Positions 43,436 through 53,145 are shown, numbered from the stretch's first letter. The stretch is 64,000 bases of DNA from Streptosporangium becharense (GCF_014204985.1 NZ_JACHMP010000001.1:2728001-2792000), one strand, 5' to 3'. Translations and numbers: made by a program. The notes: generated by a model from the letters alone, not told the origin.

Positions 43436-44416
43436 GTGTCCGATGTCGTAACCGGCGAGGCCGTGGTCGTCGAGGTCCGCGTCGCCCAGCTCCCGAGCAG
43501 GGCGGCGGCGCTGCTGATCGACATCGCGGTCCAGTTCACGACCCTGCTCGGCGCCTACTTCCTGGTCGGTGCCCTGGCCTTCGTCAGCGACCCGGCGCTG
43601 ACCCGGCTGGTCTACATCGCGCTCACCGTGCTCGTGCTCGTCGGTTACCCGGTGGCCTTCGAGACGCTCAGCCGGGGCCGGAGCCTCGGCAAGCTGGCCC
43701 TCGGGCTCCGGGTGGTCAGCGACGACGGCGGTCCCGAACGGTTCCGGCAGGCCCTGTTCCGCGCGCTGGCCGGGTCTCTGGAGATCTGGGCGCTCAGCGG
43801 CGCCCCGGCCCTCATCAGTTCGCTGGTCTCGGAGCGGAGCAAGCGGGTCGGTGACATCTTCGCAGGCACCCTCGTGATCTCCGAGCGCGCTCCCCGGGGG
43901 TACGGCCCCCCGCTGGACATGCCGCCGCAACTGGCCGCGTGGGCGGCGACGCTGGAGCTGTCGCGGCTGCCCGAGCAGGTCGCGGCCACCGCGAGGCAGT
44001 ACCTCACCAGGTGGCACGACCTCAGCCCGGCGGTCCGGCACCAGATGGGTGTGCGGATCGCCACCGAGATGTCGGCGTTCGTGTCGCCGCCCCCGCCGCC
44101 GGACGTTCCGCCGTTCGCCTACCTGACCGCCGTGCTGGCCGAGCGCCGCCGCCGCGACCGGGAACGCCTGGCCCGGCGGACCGGCTCCGGGCACCACACC
44201 CCGCAGACCGGCCCCGGACACCCCGCCGGGCAGTGGCCGGACGACCCCGCCGGGCGATGGCCGGGCGGCTCCGCCGGGCAGCCGGTCCCGGCACGGATCC
44301 CGTTGCCGCCGCCCGCGGCACCGCCGACGTCGTCTCCCCCGCCCCCGCCGCCCGGAGCCGGGCTCACGGGGCGGGCACCCGACCCCACCCCCGGCGGCTT
44401 CGTCCCTCCCGCCTGA
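43436..44416 (+). CDS. RDD-family membrane protein
   Basis: 326 residues. The RDD domain starts LPSRAAALLIDIAVQF (the Arg-Asp pair of the family) and includes GRSLGKLALGLRVVSDDG and RVGDIFAGTLVI, with three to four transmembrane helices. The second half is a cytoplasmic helical region followed by a Pro-rich tail. The function of RDD proteins is largely unknown; some are ion transporters. Start GTG 43436, probably leaderless. It corresponds to Rv3695 at the end of the MoxR cluster. Confidence 0.88.
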   Translation: MSDVVTGEAVVVEVRVAQLPSRAAALLIDIAVQFTTLLGAYFLVGALAFVSDPALTRLVYIALTVLVLVGYPVAFETLSRGRSLGKLALGLRVVSDDGGPERFRQALFRALAGSLEIWALSGAPALISSLVSERSKRVGDIFAGTLVISERAPRGYGPPLDMPPQLAAWAATLELSRLPEQVAATARQYLTRWHDLSPAVRHQMGVRIATEMSAFVSPPPPPDVPPFAYLTAVLAERRRRDRERLARRTGSGHHTPQTGPGHPAGQWPDDPAGRWPGGSAGQPVPARIPLPPPAAPPTSSPPPPPPGAGLTGRAPDPTPGGFVPPA

Positions 44417-44451
44417 CGCCGTGCCCATGTCAGGGCACCCGCCGTCGGCCT

Positions 44452-44485
44452 TCTCCGGTGACCTCACCGAGGAGGTCACCGGAGA
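44452..44485. terminator. 14-bp perfect-stem bidirectional terminator
   Basis: TCTCCGGTGACCTC (44452-44465) pairs perfectly with 44472-44485 over a six-base loop, between the convergent RDD (stop 44416) and LVIVD (stop 44505) genes. Confidence 0.88.
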
Positions 44486-44504
44486 GGGCGGTGGTCGCGG
44501 ATGA

Positions 44505-45893
44505 TCAGTGGTGGCCCCGCTCGGGATAGGAGCCCTGGGTCTGCACGTTCAGCCGGTCCGTCCGGACGTGCCTGGCCGGGTCGGTGCGCCTGTCATTGAT
44601 CTTGAGGACGTCGAGTCCGCGCCAGTAGTCGGTGGCGTAGACGTAGCCGTTGTAGTAGTACGCCGACCAGATGCCGCCCCTTCCGCCGTCGGGCTCCGGC
44701 CCGCGCTCGAAGTAGCCGATCTCCTGCGGGTTGGCCGAGTCGGTGAAGTCGACGACCGAGACCCCGCCCTGGTACCAGGCCTGGACCATGATGTCCTTGC
44801 CCCTGACCGGGATCAGCGAGCCGTTGTGCGCGACGCAGTTCTCCGTGTCGGCCTGGTGACGGGCGATCTTGAAGTAGCTCCGGAACTCCAGCTTGCCGCG
44901 GACGATGTCGTAGTAGGCGTTGGCGCCGCGGGTCGGGCCGGTGGCCTCGTTGCAGGTGGCTCCGCTGCCGCCGCCGAGCTCGTCGGTGAAGACGACCTTG
45001 GTGCCCCTGTTGTTGAAGGTCGCCGAGTGCCAGAACGCGAAGTTGGGGTCGGTGACGCGCGCGGTCACCTTCGGTGCGACCGGGTTGGAGATGTCGAACA
45101 GGACGCCGTCCCCCATGCAGGCGCCGGCCGCGATGTTCTTCTCCGGGTAGACCGTGATGTCGTGGCAGCCGCTGGTCGGCAGCAGCAGGCCGGGCTGGGT
45201 CTCGTTCCCCCCGTCAGGGAAGATCACCGGTGTGGCGACGACCGCCGCGTCGGCCGGCGTGCGCAGCGGCACCTTGATGATCGAGATCTTGTCGTGCGGC
45301 GGCCGGCAGTCGGGGAAGGACGCGTTCGGGTTGTAGGAGGAGACGTACAGGTAGACGTTCCGACGGTCCCTGCCCTTGCCCGGCAGGAGCGTCAGGGTGT
45401 GCGAGCCGCAGTTCGTCTCGACCGACTTGATGTATCTGGGGTTCTTCTTGTCGCTGATGTCGAAGATCCGGACGCCCTCCCACGACTCCTTGACGTCGGC
45501 GCTCTGCGAGGTGCTGTTGCAGGAGTCGTCGCTGCGCGAGTTGTCGACGGCGCTGAACAGCAGGTCGCCGTAGACGGAGACGTCCATCTGCGAGCCGGGG
45601 CAGATGACGCCGCTGACCAGCTTGGCCCGGTCCGGCCTCCTGATGTCGTAGATCGAGAAGCCGCCGTAGTTGCCGACGTAGGCGTAACCGTCCTGGAAGG
45701 CGATGTCCGTGTTGACGGTCGGTTCGAGACCGGGGAGCTTGGGGAGCGTGCCCTGGTGCGAGACGTTGGGGCTGGTGACGATCTCACCGGGTGGCGGGAT
45801 GTCGGCGGCCTGCGCGGGCGCCGTCGCCATGAGGGTGACGGCGGCGGTGGCCGCCACGACTAACGCCCGGACGGTCCTGCGGGGAGTGAACAC
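44505..45893 (-). CDS. secreted LVIVD-repeat beta-propeller protein, copy 1
   Basis: 462 residues. The signal peptide MFTPRRTVRALVVAATAAV ends at APAQA|A. The mature part has repeated beta-propeller blades of the LVIVD type (YAYVGNYGGFSIYDIRRPDR, WEGVRIFDISDKKNPRYI, VSVVDFTDSANPQEIGYFER, YVYATDYWRGLDVLKI). Cysteines and His-rich spots may form disulphides or bind metal. The GTG at 45893 follows AAGGAGG at seven bases. It has a tandem paralogue upstream on the same strand, with which it shares a 344-bp tract differing at three bases. The role is unknown; related genes are annotated only by the repeat. Confidence 0.87.
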   Translation of the reverse strand: MFTPRRTVRALVVAATAAVTLMATAPAQAADIPPPGEIVTSPNVSHQGTLPKLPGLEPTVNTDIAFQDGYAYVGNYGGFSIYDIRRPDRAKLVSGVICPGSQMDVSVYGDLLFSAVDNSRSDDSCNSTSQSADVKESWEGVRIFDISDKKNPRYIKSVETNCGSHTLTLLPGKGRDRRNVYLYVSSYNPNASFPDCRPPHDKISIIKVPLRTPADAAVVATPVIFPDGGNETQPGLLLPTSGCHDITVYPEKNIAAGACMGDGVLFDISNPVAPKVTARVTDPNFAFWHSATFNNRGTKVVFTDELGGGSGATCNEATGPTRGANAYYDIVRGKLEFRSYFKIARHQADTENCVAHNGSLIPVRGKDIMVQAWYQGGVSVVDFTDSANPQEIGYFERGPEPDGGRGGIWSAYYYNGYVYATDYWRGLDVLKINDRRTDPARHVRTDRLNVQTQGSYPERGHH

Positions 45894-46071
45894 TCAGGTG
45901 CCTCCTTGGGGACATGAGCCAGAATAAATGACCAGATTGTCCACCCCCGACGGCCAAATAACCACAGGTCGACTTGTGCGATAAAAGTTGCCTTCTGACT
46001 TATTTACACAACCAGAAGAAAAGTCTAAAGTTTATGCCTTTCCCCCGAGACGCCCCCGCGACGCTCCCGGA

Positions 46072-46112
46072 ACGCTCCCGGAACGGGAGCCGTGGCCCCG
46101 TCCCGGGAGCGT
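46072..46112 (-). terminator. terminator of LVIVD copy 2
   Basis: A 17-base left arm (46072-46088) and right arm (46096-46112) pair at 15 of 17 positions over a seven-base loop, 20 bp past the copy-2 stop. It separates the two paralogues, so they are not simply one transcript; copy 1 has its own AT-rich upstream region (about 45920-46040). Confidence 0.8.
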
Positions 46113-46132
46113 CCCGGCACCGTCGGCGCGGG

Positions 46133-47545
46133 TCAGTGACCCCGCTCGCGGTAGGACCCCTGGGTCTGCGCATTGAGGATGTCGAACCTGACCCCGCGCG
46201 CCGGGTTCGTACGCGGGTCGTCGATCCGCAGGACGTCCAGGCCGAGGTTGAAGTCACTGCCGTAGACGTAGCCGTTGTAGTAGTACGCCGACCAGATGCC
46301 GCCGCTGAGCGCCGGAGCCGTGTTGTCGGGGCCGCGCTCGAAGTAGCCGATCTCCTGCGGCTTGGCCGAGTCGGTGAAGTCGACGACCGAGACCCCGCCC
46401 TGGTACCAGGCCTGGACCATGATGTCCTTGCCCTTGACCGGGATCAGCGAGCCGTTGTGCGCGACGCAGTTCTCCGTGTCGGCCTGGTGACGGGCGATCT
46501 TGAAGTAGCTCCGGAACTCCAGCTTGCCGCGGACGATGTCGTAGTAGGCGTTGGCGCCGCGGGTCGGGCCGGTCGCCTCGTTGCAGGTGGCTCCGCTGCC
46601 GCCGCCGAGCTCGTCGGTGAAGACGACCTTGGTGCCCCTGTTGTTGAAGGTCGCCGAGTGCCAGAACGCGAAGTTCTCATCGTCGCGGACGGTCGTGGTG
46701 ACCTTGGGCTCGACCGGGTTGGAGATGTCCATCAGGACGCCCTCGCCCATGCAGGCGCCGGCCGCGATGTTCTTCTCCGGGTAGGCCGTGATGTCGTGGC
46801 AGCCGGTCGTCGCCGAGGTGCGGTAGGGGTACGGCAGGTTCTCGCCGGGGTTGCCGCCGTCGGGGAACAGGACCGGCGTGGCGACGACCGCCGCCTCCGC
46901 CGGCGCGCGCAGCGGCACCTTGATGATCGAGATCTTGTCGTGCGGCGGCTGGCAGTCGGGGAAGGATCCGCTCGGGCCGTAGGAGGAGACGTAGACGTAG
47001 ACGTTGCGACGGTCCCTGCCCTTGCCCGGGACCAGGGTCAGGGTGTGCGAGCCGCAGTTCGTCTCGACGGCCTTGACGTATCTGGGGTTCTTCTTGTCGC
47101 TGATGTCGAAGATCCGGACGCCCTCCCACGATTCCTTGGTCGCGGCGCTCTGCCCGGTGCTGTTGCAGGAGTCGTCGCTGCGCGAGGAGTCGACGGCGCC
47201 GAAGAGCAGATTCCCGTAGACCGCGACGTCCATCTGGCCGCCGGGACAGATCACCGAGCTGACCAGCGAGGTCTTCCTGGGCTTCCTGATGTCGTAGATG
47301 GAGAAACCGTTGTAGTTGCCGACGTAGGCGTAGTCGCCCTGGAACGCCATGTCGGTGTGGATGCCCGTCAGCTCCGCGGGCCTGGGCACGTTGAGGACGT
47401 GTTCGACGTTTCCGCTCTTGGAGATCTCACCCGGTGCGGGGATGTCGGCGGCCTGGGCGGGGGACATGGCCAGCACCATCGCGACGGCGGCCCCGGCCAC
47501 GAGTAGGAAACGGCCGGTCAGGCCTTTTCCGAGGGGGGTGGACAC
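46133..47545 (-). CDS. secreted LVIVD-repeat beta-propeller protein, copy 2
   Basis: 470 residues, clear paralogue of copy 1. Signal peptide FLLVAGAAVAMVLAMSPAQA|A, then the same blade order (YAYVGNYNGFSIYDIRKPRK, WEGVRIFDISDKKNPRYVKA, VSVVDFTDSAKPQEIGYFER, YVYGSDFNLGLDVLRI). It differs by an insertion in the middle (PGENLPYPYRTSATTG). The GTG at 47545 follows GGAGG at seven bases; the frame upstream is unrelated. Divergent from the DUF305 gene across 200 bp. Extracellular, function unknown. Confidence 0.87.
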   Translation of the reverse strand: MSTPLGKGLTGRFLLVAGAAVAMVLAMSPAQAADIPAPGEISKSGNVEHVLNVPRPAELTGIHTDMAFQGDYAYVGNYNGFSIYDIRKPRKTSLVSSVICPGGQMDVAVYGNLLFGAVDSSRSDDSCNSTGQSAATKESWEGVRIFDISDKKNPRYVKAVETNCGSHTLTLVPGKGRDRRNVYVYVSSYGPSGSFPDCQPPHDKISIIKVPLRAPAEAAVVATPVLFPDGGNPGENLPYPYRTSATTGCHDITAYPEKNIAAGACMGEGVLMDISNPVEPKVTTTVRDDENFAFWHSATFNNRGTKVVFTDELGGGSGATCNEATGPTRGANAYYDIVRGKLEFRSYFKIARHQADTENCVAHNGSLIPVKGKDIMVQAWYQGGVSVVDFTDSAKPQEIGYFERGPDNTAPALSGGIWSAYYYNGYVYGSDFNLGLDVLRIDDPRTNPARGVRFDILNAQTQGSYRERGH

Positions 47546-47745
47546 TCGTGTACCTCCTTGCCACGTGCGCCGGCGAACGACGCACAAGTGACTGAATCGT
47601 TCATCCTTTCCGACTATGCGGGCAACCCGGCACTGTGTCAGTAAGTATTTCCGCCATGGGGGCTTTACCTGTTGTTCCAGCGGGGTTACGTTCTTTCGGC
47701 ACAGAAGGCCGATATGGCTTTCCGGGGATGTCACGAGGAGGCCGG

Positions 47746-48378
47746 GTGCGCGTCGCGCTCATCGCCATGATCGCCGCCGTCCTGTCCCTCGGCGCGTGCA
47801 CCTCGGCACCCGCCCCGGCCCCGTCCCCGGCGGCGTCGGCACCGGTGATCGTCCCCGGCAGACCGGGGGAGGCGGCGAGAACCGTCAGCCCCGGTGAGGC
47901 CGCCACGCTCGTGCCCACGCCCACCGCCAACGCCTCCGACGTCGAGTACGTGCAGGACATGATCGTTCACCACCGGCAGGCCCTCGACATGGCGGCCCTG
48001 GCCCCGACCCGGGCGGAGAACACCAGGCTGAAGAGCCTGGCCTCCCGGATCAAGGACTCCCAGGCTCCGGAGATCCAGTTCATGACCACCTGGCTCCAGC
48101 AGCAGGGCCAGCGGGTCCCCGATCACCACGCCCGGCACGAGGGCATGCCCGGCATGGCCACCCCCGAACAGATCGAGGCCCTCAAGGCCGCCTCGGGCAA
48201 GGAGTTCGACCGGCTCTTCCTGCGGCTGATGACCGCCCACCACGAGGGTGCGCTGAAGATGTCGGAGCAGGTCCTGATCGGCGGCTCCCACCTGCGGATC
48301 GAGGAGCTGGCGGGCGACGTCACGGCCACCCAGAGCGCGGAGATCCGCAGGATGCTGGAGATGCAGGCGGAGCTTTAG
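47746..48378 (+). CDS. DUF305 lipoprotein
   Basis: 210 residues with the GTG start at 47746, chosen for its GAGGAGG ribosome binding site; an ATG at 47728 would add six residues. Lipobox LGAC (Cys18) after MIAAVLSLGAC, an Ala/Pro linker, then the DUF305 four-helix domain with paired histidines DMIVHHRQALDMA and LMTAHHEGALKMSE, a ferritin-like, probably metal-binding arrangement. DUF305 proteins are often linked to copper or other metal stress. The gene is divergent from the LVIVD pair, a neighbourhood I have seen recur in actinobacteria, so the products may cooperate outside the cell. Confidence 0.88.
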   Translation: MRVALIAMIAAVLSLGACTSAPAPAPSPAASAPVIVPGRPGEAARTVSPGEAATLVPTPTANASDVEYVQDMIVHHRQALDMAALAPTRAENTRLKSLASRIKDSQAPEIQFMTTWLQQQGQRVPDHHARHEGMPGMATPEQIEALKAASGKEFDRLFLRLMTAHHEGALKMSEQVLIGGSHLRIEELAGDVTATQSAEIRRMLEMQAEL

Positions 48379-48392
48379 CACGCGCGGGCGGA

Positions 48393-48417
48393 GCCCCGGC
48401 CGCGGTGCCGCCGGGGC
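48393..48417. terminator. 8-bp-stem terminator at a convergent junction
   Basis: GCCCCGGC (48393-48400) pairs with GCCGGGGC (48410-48417) over nine bases, in the 42-bp gap between the DUF305 stop and the stop of the short adenosylhomocysteinase. Confidence 0.65.
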
Positions 48418-48420
48418 CGG

Positions 48421-49671
48421 CTACGAGCCGAGACGCCAGGAATGGAGGTAGTCCTCCTGCTCGGCGGTGAGCTCGTCCACCCGGATCCCGGCCGCGGCCA
48501 GCTTGAGCCGTGCGACCTCCACGTCCACCTCCTGCGGCACGTCGTACACCCCGGGCACCAGGACCGCCCGCTCGCGGGCCAGCCACGCGACGGCGAGCGC
48601 CTGGGCGGAGAACGACATGTCCATCACGGCGGCCGGGTGCCCCTCGGCGGCGGTCAGGTTGACCAGGCGGCCCTCGGCCAGCAGCAGGATCCGGCGGCCG
48701 TCGGCCAGGACGTACTCGTCGGTGTTCGGCCGCACCCCCCGGTGCACGGTCTCGGCCAGCTCGTCGAGGGCACGCACGTCGATCTCGACGTCGAAGTGGC
48801 CCGCGTTGGCCAGGATCGCCCCGTCCTTCATCAGGACCAGGTGCTCCTCCCGGATCACATCCCGGTTGCCGGTGACCGTGACGAACACATCACCGACGCG
48901 GGCCGCCGCCACCATCGGCCGCACGTCGTAGCCCTGGAGCAGCGCGTCCAGCGCCTTGACCGGATCGATCTCGGTCACCACCACCCGGGCACCCAGGCCC
49001 CTGGCCCGCTCGGCCACACCCCGGCCGCAGTAGCCGAACCCCGCCACCACCACCGTCTTGCCGGCCAGCAGGGTGTTGGTGGCCCGCATGATGCCGTCGA
49101 GGGTCGACTGGCCGGTGCCGTACCGGTTGTCGAACATCCGCTTGGTACGGGTGTCGTTGACCGCGACCACGGGAAACCGCAGAGCCTGCTCCGCGGCCAT
49201 CTGCCGGAGCCGGATGATGCCGGTCGTGGTCTCCTCGCACCCGCCGGAGACCCCGTCCAGCAGTTCGGTGCGCTCGGTGTGCAGGATGTTGACCAGGTCA
49301 CAGCCGTCGTCGAGGACGATGTCCGGTGCGACGTCGAGCGCCTGGTGGATGTGGCGGTAGTAGACGTCCCTGGTCACCCCGGCCCGCGCGTGCACGGCGA
49401 TCCCGTAGTCGCGCAGCGCCTCGGCGACGTCGTCCTGGGTGGAGAGGGGGTTCGACGCGGCCAGGGCGATCTCGGCGCCTCCGGCCTTCAGCGCACCCAT
49501 GAGGACGGCGGTCTCGGCGGTGACGTGCAGGCAGGCGGCGACGCGCAGCCCGTCGAGGGGCCGCTCGGCGGCGAACCGCTCGGCGATCGCGGTGAGCACG
49601 GGCATCGCCCGCGCCGCCCAGCCGATCCGCCGTTCGCCCGCGGCCACCAGGACGCTGTCGGCACCGTCCAC
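48421..49671 (-). CDS. archaeal-type adenosylhomocysteinase paralogue
   Basis: 416 residues of the S-adenosylhomocysteine hydrolase family, but of the short archaeal/Thermotoga-like class. It has ASNPLSTQDDVAEAL (where the canonical enzyme has SCNIFSTQD), the NAD-binding VVVAGFGYCGRGVAERARGL, and the ending YLHSWRLGS in place of the canonical KPDHYRY tail. It lacks the long insertion of the neighbouring enzyme. Homologues in archaea include S-inosylhomocysteine hydrolases, so the substrate need not be adenosylhomocysteine. The GTG at 49671 follows GGGGAGAAC. It lies 71 bp downstream of the canonical gene, separated by a strong hairpin. Confidence 0.88.
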   Translation of the reverse strand: MDGADSVLVAAGERRIGWAARAMPVLTAIAERFAAERPLDGLRVAACLHVTAETAVLMGALKAGGAEIALAASNPLSTQDDVAEALRDYGIAVHARAGVTRDVYYRHIHQALDVAPDIVLDDGCDLVNILHTERTELLDGVSGGCEETTTGIIRLRQMAAEQALRFPVVAVNDTRTKRMFDNRYGTGQSTLDGIMRATNTLLAGKTVVVAGFGYCGRGVAERARGLGARVVVTEIDPVKALDALLQGYDVRPMVAAARVGDVFVTVTGNRDVIREEHLVLMKDGAILANAGHFDVEIDVRALDELAETVHRGVRPNTDEYVLADGRRILLLAEGRLVNLTAAEGHPAAVMDMSFSAQALAVAWLARERAVLVPGVYDVPQEVDVEVARLKLAAAGIRVDELTAEQEDYLHSWRLGS

Positions 49672-49695
49672 GTCGTTCTCCCCAGATCGCCCGAA

Positions 49696-49720
49696 GGCCC
49701 CCGCAGCGCGTGCGGGGGCC
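49696..49720 (-). terminator. hairpin between the two adenosylhomocysteinase genes
   Basis: GGCCCCCGCA (49696-49705) pairs perfectly with TGCGGGGGCC (49711-49720) over a five-base loop. It lies after the canonical ahcY stop and 25 bases before the start of the short paralogue, so it either terminates ahcY or attenuates read-through into the paralogue. Confidence 0.8.
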
Positions 49721-49742
49721 CGGTGGAACTCGTCGGCCGGAA

Positions 49743-51170
<1,428 letters not shown>

Positions 51171-51221
51171 GTGTGGTTTACCCCTCTGGTTGATGGCCGG
51201 CGCTCGCCTCGCACCCTCGCC

Positions 51222-51242
51222 GATCGCGCTGGACTCGCGATC
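51222..51242 (-). promoter_or_regulatory. stem-loop in the ahcY leader
   Basis: GATCGCG/CGCGATC, a perfect 7-bp stem with a seven-base loop, in the roughly 140-base leader of ahcY, with a second GGCG/CGCC pairing nearer the start. It does not show the core sequences I know for SAH or SAM riboswitches, so I list it only as a structured leader. Confidence 0.35.
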
Positions 51243-51379
51243 ACGCTTCGTTCTCGGGCCGGACTGCCGCTCCACCGGAAAAGTCGACGTTGTGAGTTTA
51301 GGCGGCCGAAGCGATTCCATGCACCTTCTGGAGGGGTAATCTGACACAAGAATGTAAGAATCACAGAAGGAGCCCCGCG

Positions 51380-51715
51380 ATGCGGATCACCGAGGCGGCC
51401 AGGCGACTGGGCATGTCCCCCCGGATGCTCCGCTACCGGGAAGCCCTCGGCCTGCTCCCGCCCGTCAGGAACCAGGGCGCCCACCGGCGCTTCGGCCCCG
51501 AGGAGCTCGCGGCCGTGGCGCAGGGCACGGAGCTGGAGAAGCGGTTCGACATCTCCCCCGCCGAACTCGCCTTCGGGTTGCGCGTGCTGAGCGAGCCCGC
51601 CGTGGCGCAGGCCGTCCGGGAGCTAGGGTTGCGCATCGGCCGGATCCAGGCACCGCGCCGGGCACTGGACTTCGAGAAGGAGAAGGCCCTGCGCCTGCTC
51701 CAGGGCCGCCGCTAG
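51380..51715 (+). CDS. MerR-family transcriptional regulator
   Basis: 111 residues. The N-terminal MerR helix-turn-helix reads [20 protein letters not shown], followed by wing residues and [15 protein letters not shown]. The C-terminal part is short and has no metal-binding cysteines, so it is not a classical metal or redox sensor. The ATG at 51380 has AAGGAG upstream. It is divergent from ahcY (starts 209 bp apart), which suggests it regulates the adenosylhomocysteinases or itself; that is inference. Confidence 0.85.
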   Translation: MRITEAARRLGMSPRMLRYREALGLLPPVRNQGAHRRFGPEELAAVAQGTELEKRFDISPAELAFGLRVLSEPAVAQAVRELGLRIGRIQAPRRALDFEKEKALRLLQGRR

Positions 51716-51823
51716 CGCCTTCACAGCGGAGACTCCCCCACCCGCCACGCCGGCCTCCGGGAGGCCACCGGATCTTCCCGTAGAGATCGCCGATCCTTCG
51801 CGAACTATTTCGTTCCGCGCGCC

Positions 51824-51839
51824 GTCAGACCGGTCTGAC
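51824..51839. promoter_or_regulatory. 16-bp perfect palindrome upstream of the TDT transporter
   Basis: GTCAGACCGGTCTGAC is a perfect 16-bp palindrome in the 276-bp gap before the transporter. The symmetry is typical of a dimeric repressor operator. It lies about 80 bp before the predicted -35 of that gene. Confidence 0.55.
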
Positions 51840-51919
51840 CCCTTTTCGAGAGCCCTACCCGTCGAGGAGTCGTGTGGACGGCGTCGTCAGGCAGCACCCC
51901 GACACGCACCTCACGCCCC

Positions 51920-51948
51920 TTGTGTACCATTTGCACCTTTTGTAAGAC
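51920..51948 (+). promoter_or_regulatory. predicted promoter of the TDT transporter
   Basis: TTGTGT (51920-51925) and TAAGAC (51943-51948) with a 17-bp spacer, about 40 bp before the ATG at 51992. The hexamers match the consensus only partly. Confidence 0.4.
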
Positions 51949-51991
51949 CGCCGAAAGCGGACATCGAGCGAGCTTAGGAATCTTCTGCGAT

Positions 51992-52999
51992 ATGCCTCCG
52001 AACTGGTATGCGACGGTCATGGGGACCGGCATCGTCGCGACCGCCCTGCCCTCCGACTTCGCCACCTGGCGACCCGTGGCGATAGCGGTGTGGCTGCTGG
52101 CGAGCGTCGTGCTGGCCGGGTTGGCGCTGACCTGGCGGTTCCGCCCGTTCGACCCGGCGATCGCCCCCTTCCTCGGCGCGCCGCCGATGGCACTGCTGAC
52201 CGTCGGCGCGGGCACCCTCGTCTACGGCCGCGACCTGATCGGCCTGCCCGCCGCGGTCGCCGTGGACGCGGCGCTGTGGACCGCTGGCACGCTGCTCGGC
52301 CTGACCACCCTGGCCGGGGTTCCCTGGTTCATGGCCACCCGGCACCGGCCCAGCCTGGAAGAGGTGTCCGGTGCCTGGCTGATGCCGGTGGTGCCGCCCA
52401 TGGTCGCCTCGACCTGCGGCGCCTACCTGGTCCCGTACGCGGGCTCGCTGCGGACGACACTGGTGGTCATCTGCTACGCGCTGTTCGGGCTGAGCCTGCT
52501 GGCGGTCGTACCGATCCTGATCGGACTGGTGCGCCGCATCCGCAAGCACGGGCCCGGCTCGGCGCAGCTGGTCCCGACGCTGTTCATCGTGCTCGGCCCG
52601 CTCGGCCAGTCGGTCACCGCCGTCAACCAGCTCGGCCGGACCGCACCCGAGCTGGCCGCCTTCGGCATCTGGTACGGCGTGCCGGTGTGGACCCTGGCGA
52701 TGATCTGGCTGGCGGTCGCCATGTTCTTCCTGTTCCGGACCGCCCGCAGCGACGGGCTGCCGTTCGCGATGACCTGGTGGAGCTTCACCTTCCCGATCGG
52801 CACCTGCGTGACCGGCACCGCGGCCCTGTCCGTCCAGCTCGGCTCCGAGCCGTTCGGCTGGGTCGAACTGGGACTGTACGCGCTGCTGGTGAGCGCCTGG
52901 GCGACGGTCGCGATCCGCACCATGCCGCTCCTCGTGCCGCAGCTGCGCGAACTCAGGGCCCGTCCGGAGACGGCCGCGGCCGCCCCCGCCGCCGGCTGA
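51992..52999 (+). CDS. TDT-family (TehA/tellurite-resistance/dicarboxylate) transporter
   Basis: 335 residues with about ten transmembrane helices and the family start PPNWYATVMGTGIVATAL. Family members include bacterial TehA, fungal malate permease and plant SLAC1 anion channels. The pore-lining region has TFPIGTCVTGTAALS, without an obvious gating Phe being certain at this resolution. The ATG at 51992 is chosen because the family begins at the PNW motif; an upstream in-frame ATG at 51872 adds a Cys-rich, unrelated stretch. It probably exports an organic acid or anion. Confidence 0.86.
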   Translation: MPPNWYATVMGTGIVATALPSDFATWRPVAIAVWLLASVVLAGLALTWRFRPFDPAIAPFLGAPPMALLTVGAGTLVYGRDLIGLPAAVAVDAALWTAGTLLGLTTLAGVPWFMATRHRPSLEEVSGAWLMPVVPPMVASTCGAYLVPYAGSLRTTLVVICYALFGLSLLAVVPILIGLVRRIRKHGPGSAQLVPTLFIVLGPLGQSVTAVNQLGRTAPELAAFGIWYGVPVWTLAMIWLAVAMFFLFRTARSDGLPFAMTWWSFTFPIGTCVTGTAALSVQLGSEPFGWVELGLYALLVSAWATVAIRTMPLLVPQLRELRARPETAAAAPAAG

Positions 53000-53096
53000 G
53001 CCTCCGAAAGATCAGCGGACCGATCCCGCGTCCCGGGGACCGGACGTCGCATGCCCGCCCCGAGGGGAGGGGCACCGCCGCTCCCGGAAACGGGAA

Positions 53097-53133
53097 CACC
53101 GCCGCTCCCCGGTGACCAGGGAGGGCGGCGGTG
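53097..53133. terminator. convergent terminator between TDT and CDF genes
   Basis: CACCGCCGC (53097-53105) pairs with GCGGCGGTG (53125-53133), with an inner TCCC/GGGA extension, 13 bp beyond the CDF stop. The left arm CACCGCCGCTCCC is duplicated 24 bp upstream (53073-53085). Confidence 0.78.
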
Positions 53134-53145
53134 CGGAAGGTGAGG

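Noticed and set aside
44508-47506. Long plus-strand frames opposite both LVIVD genes
   Set aside because: They repeat each other only because the LVIVD genes are paralogous; both are antisense shadows.
51171-51310. SAH riboswitch in the ahcY leader
   Set aside because: The leader is structured, but I could not match the conserved core of the SAH or SAM-IV classes by eye; a covariance-model search would decide.
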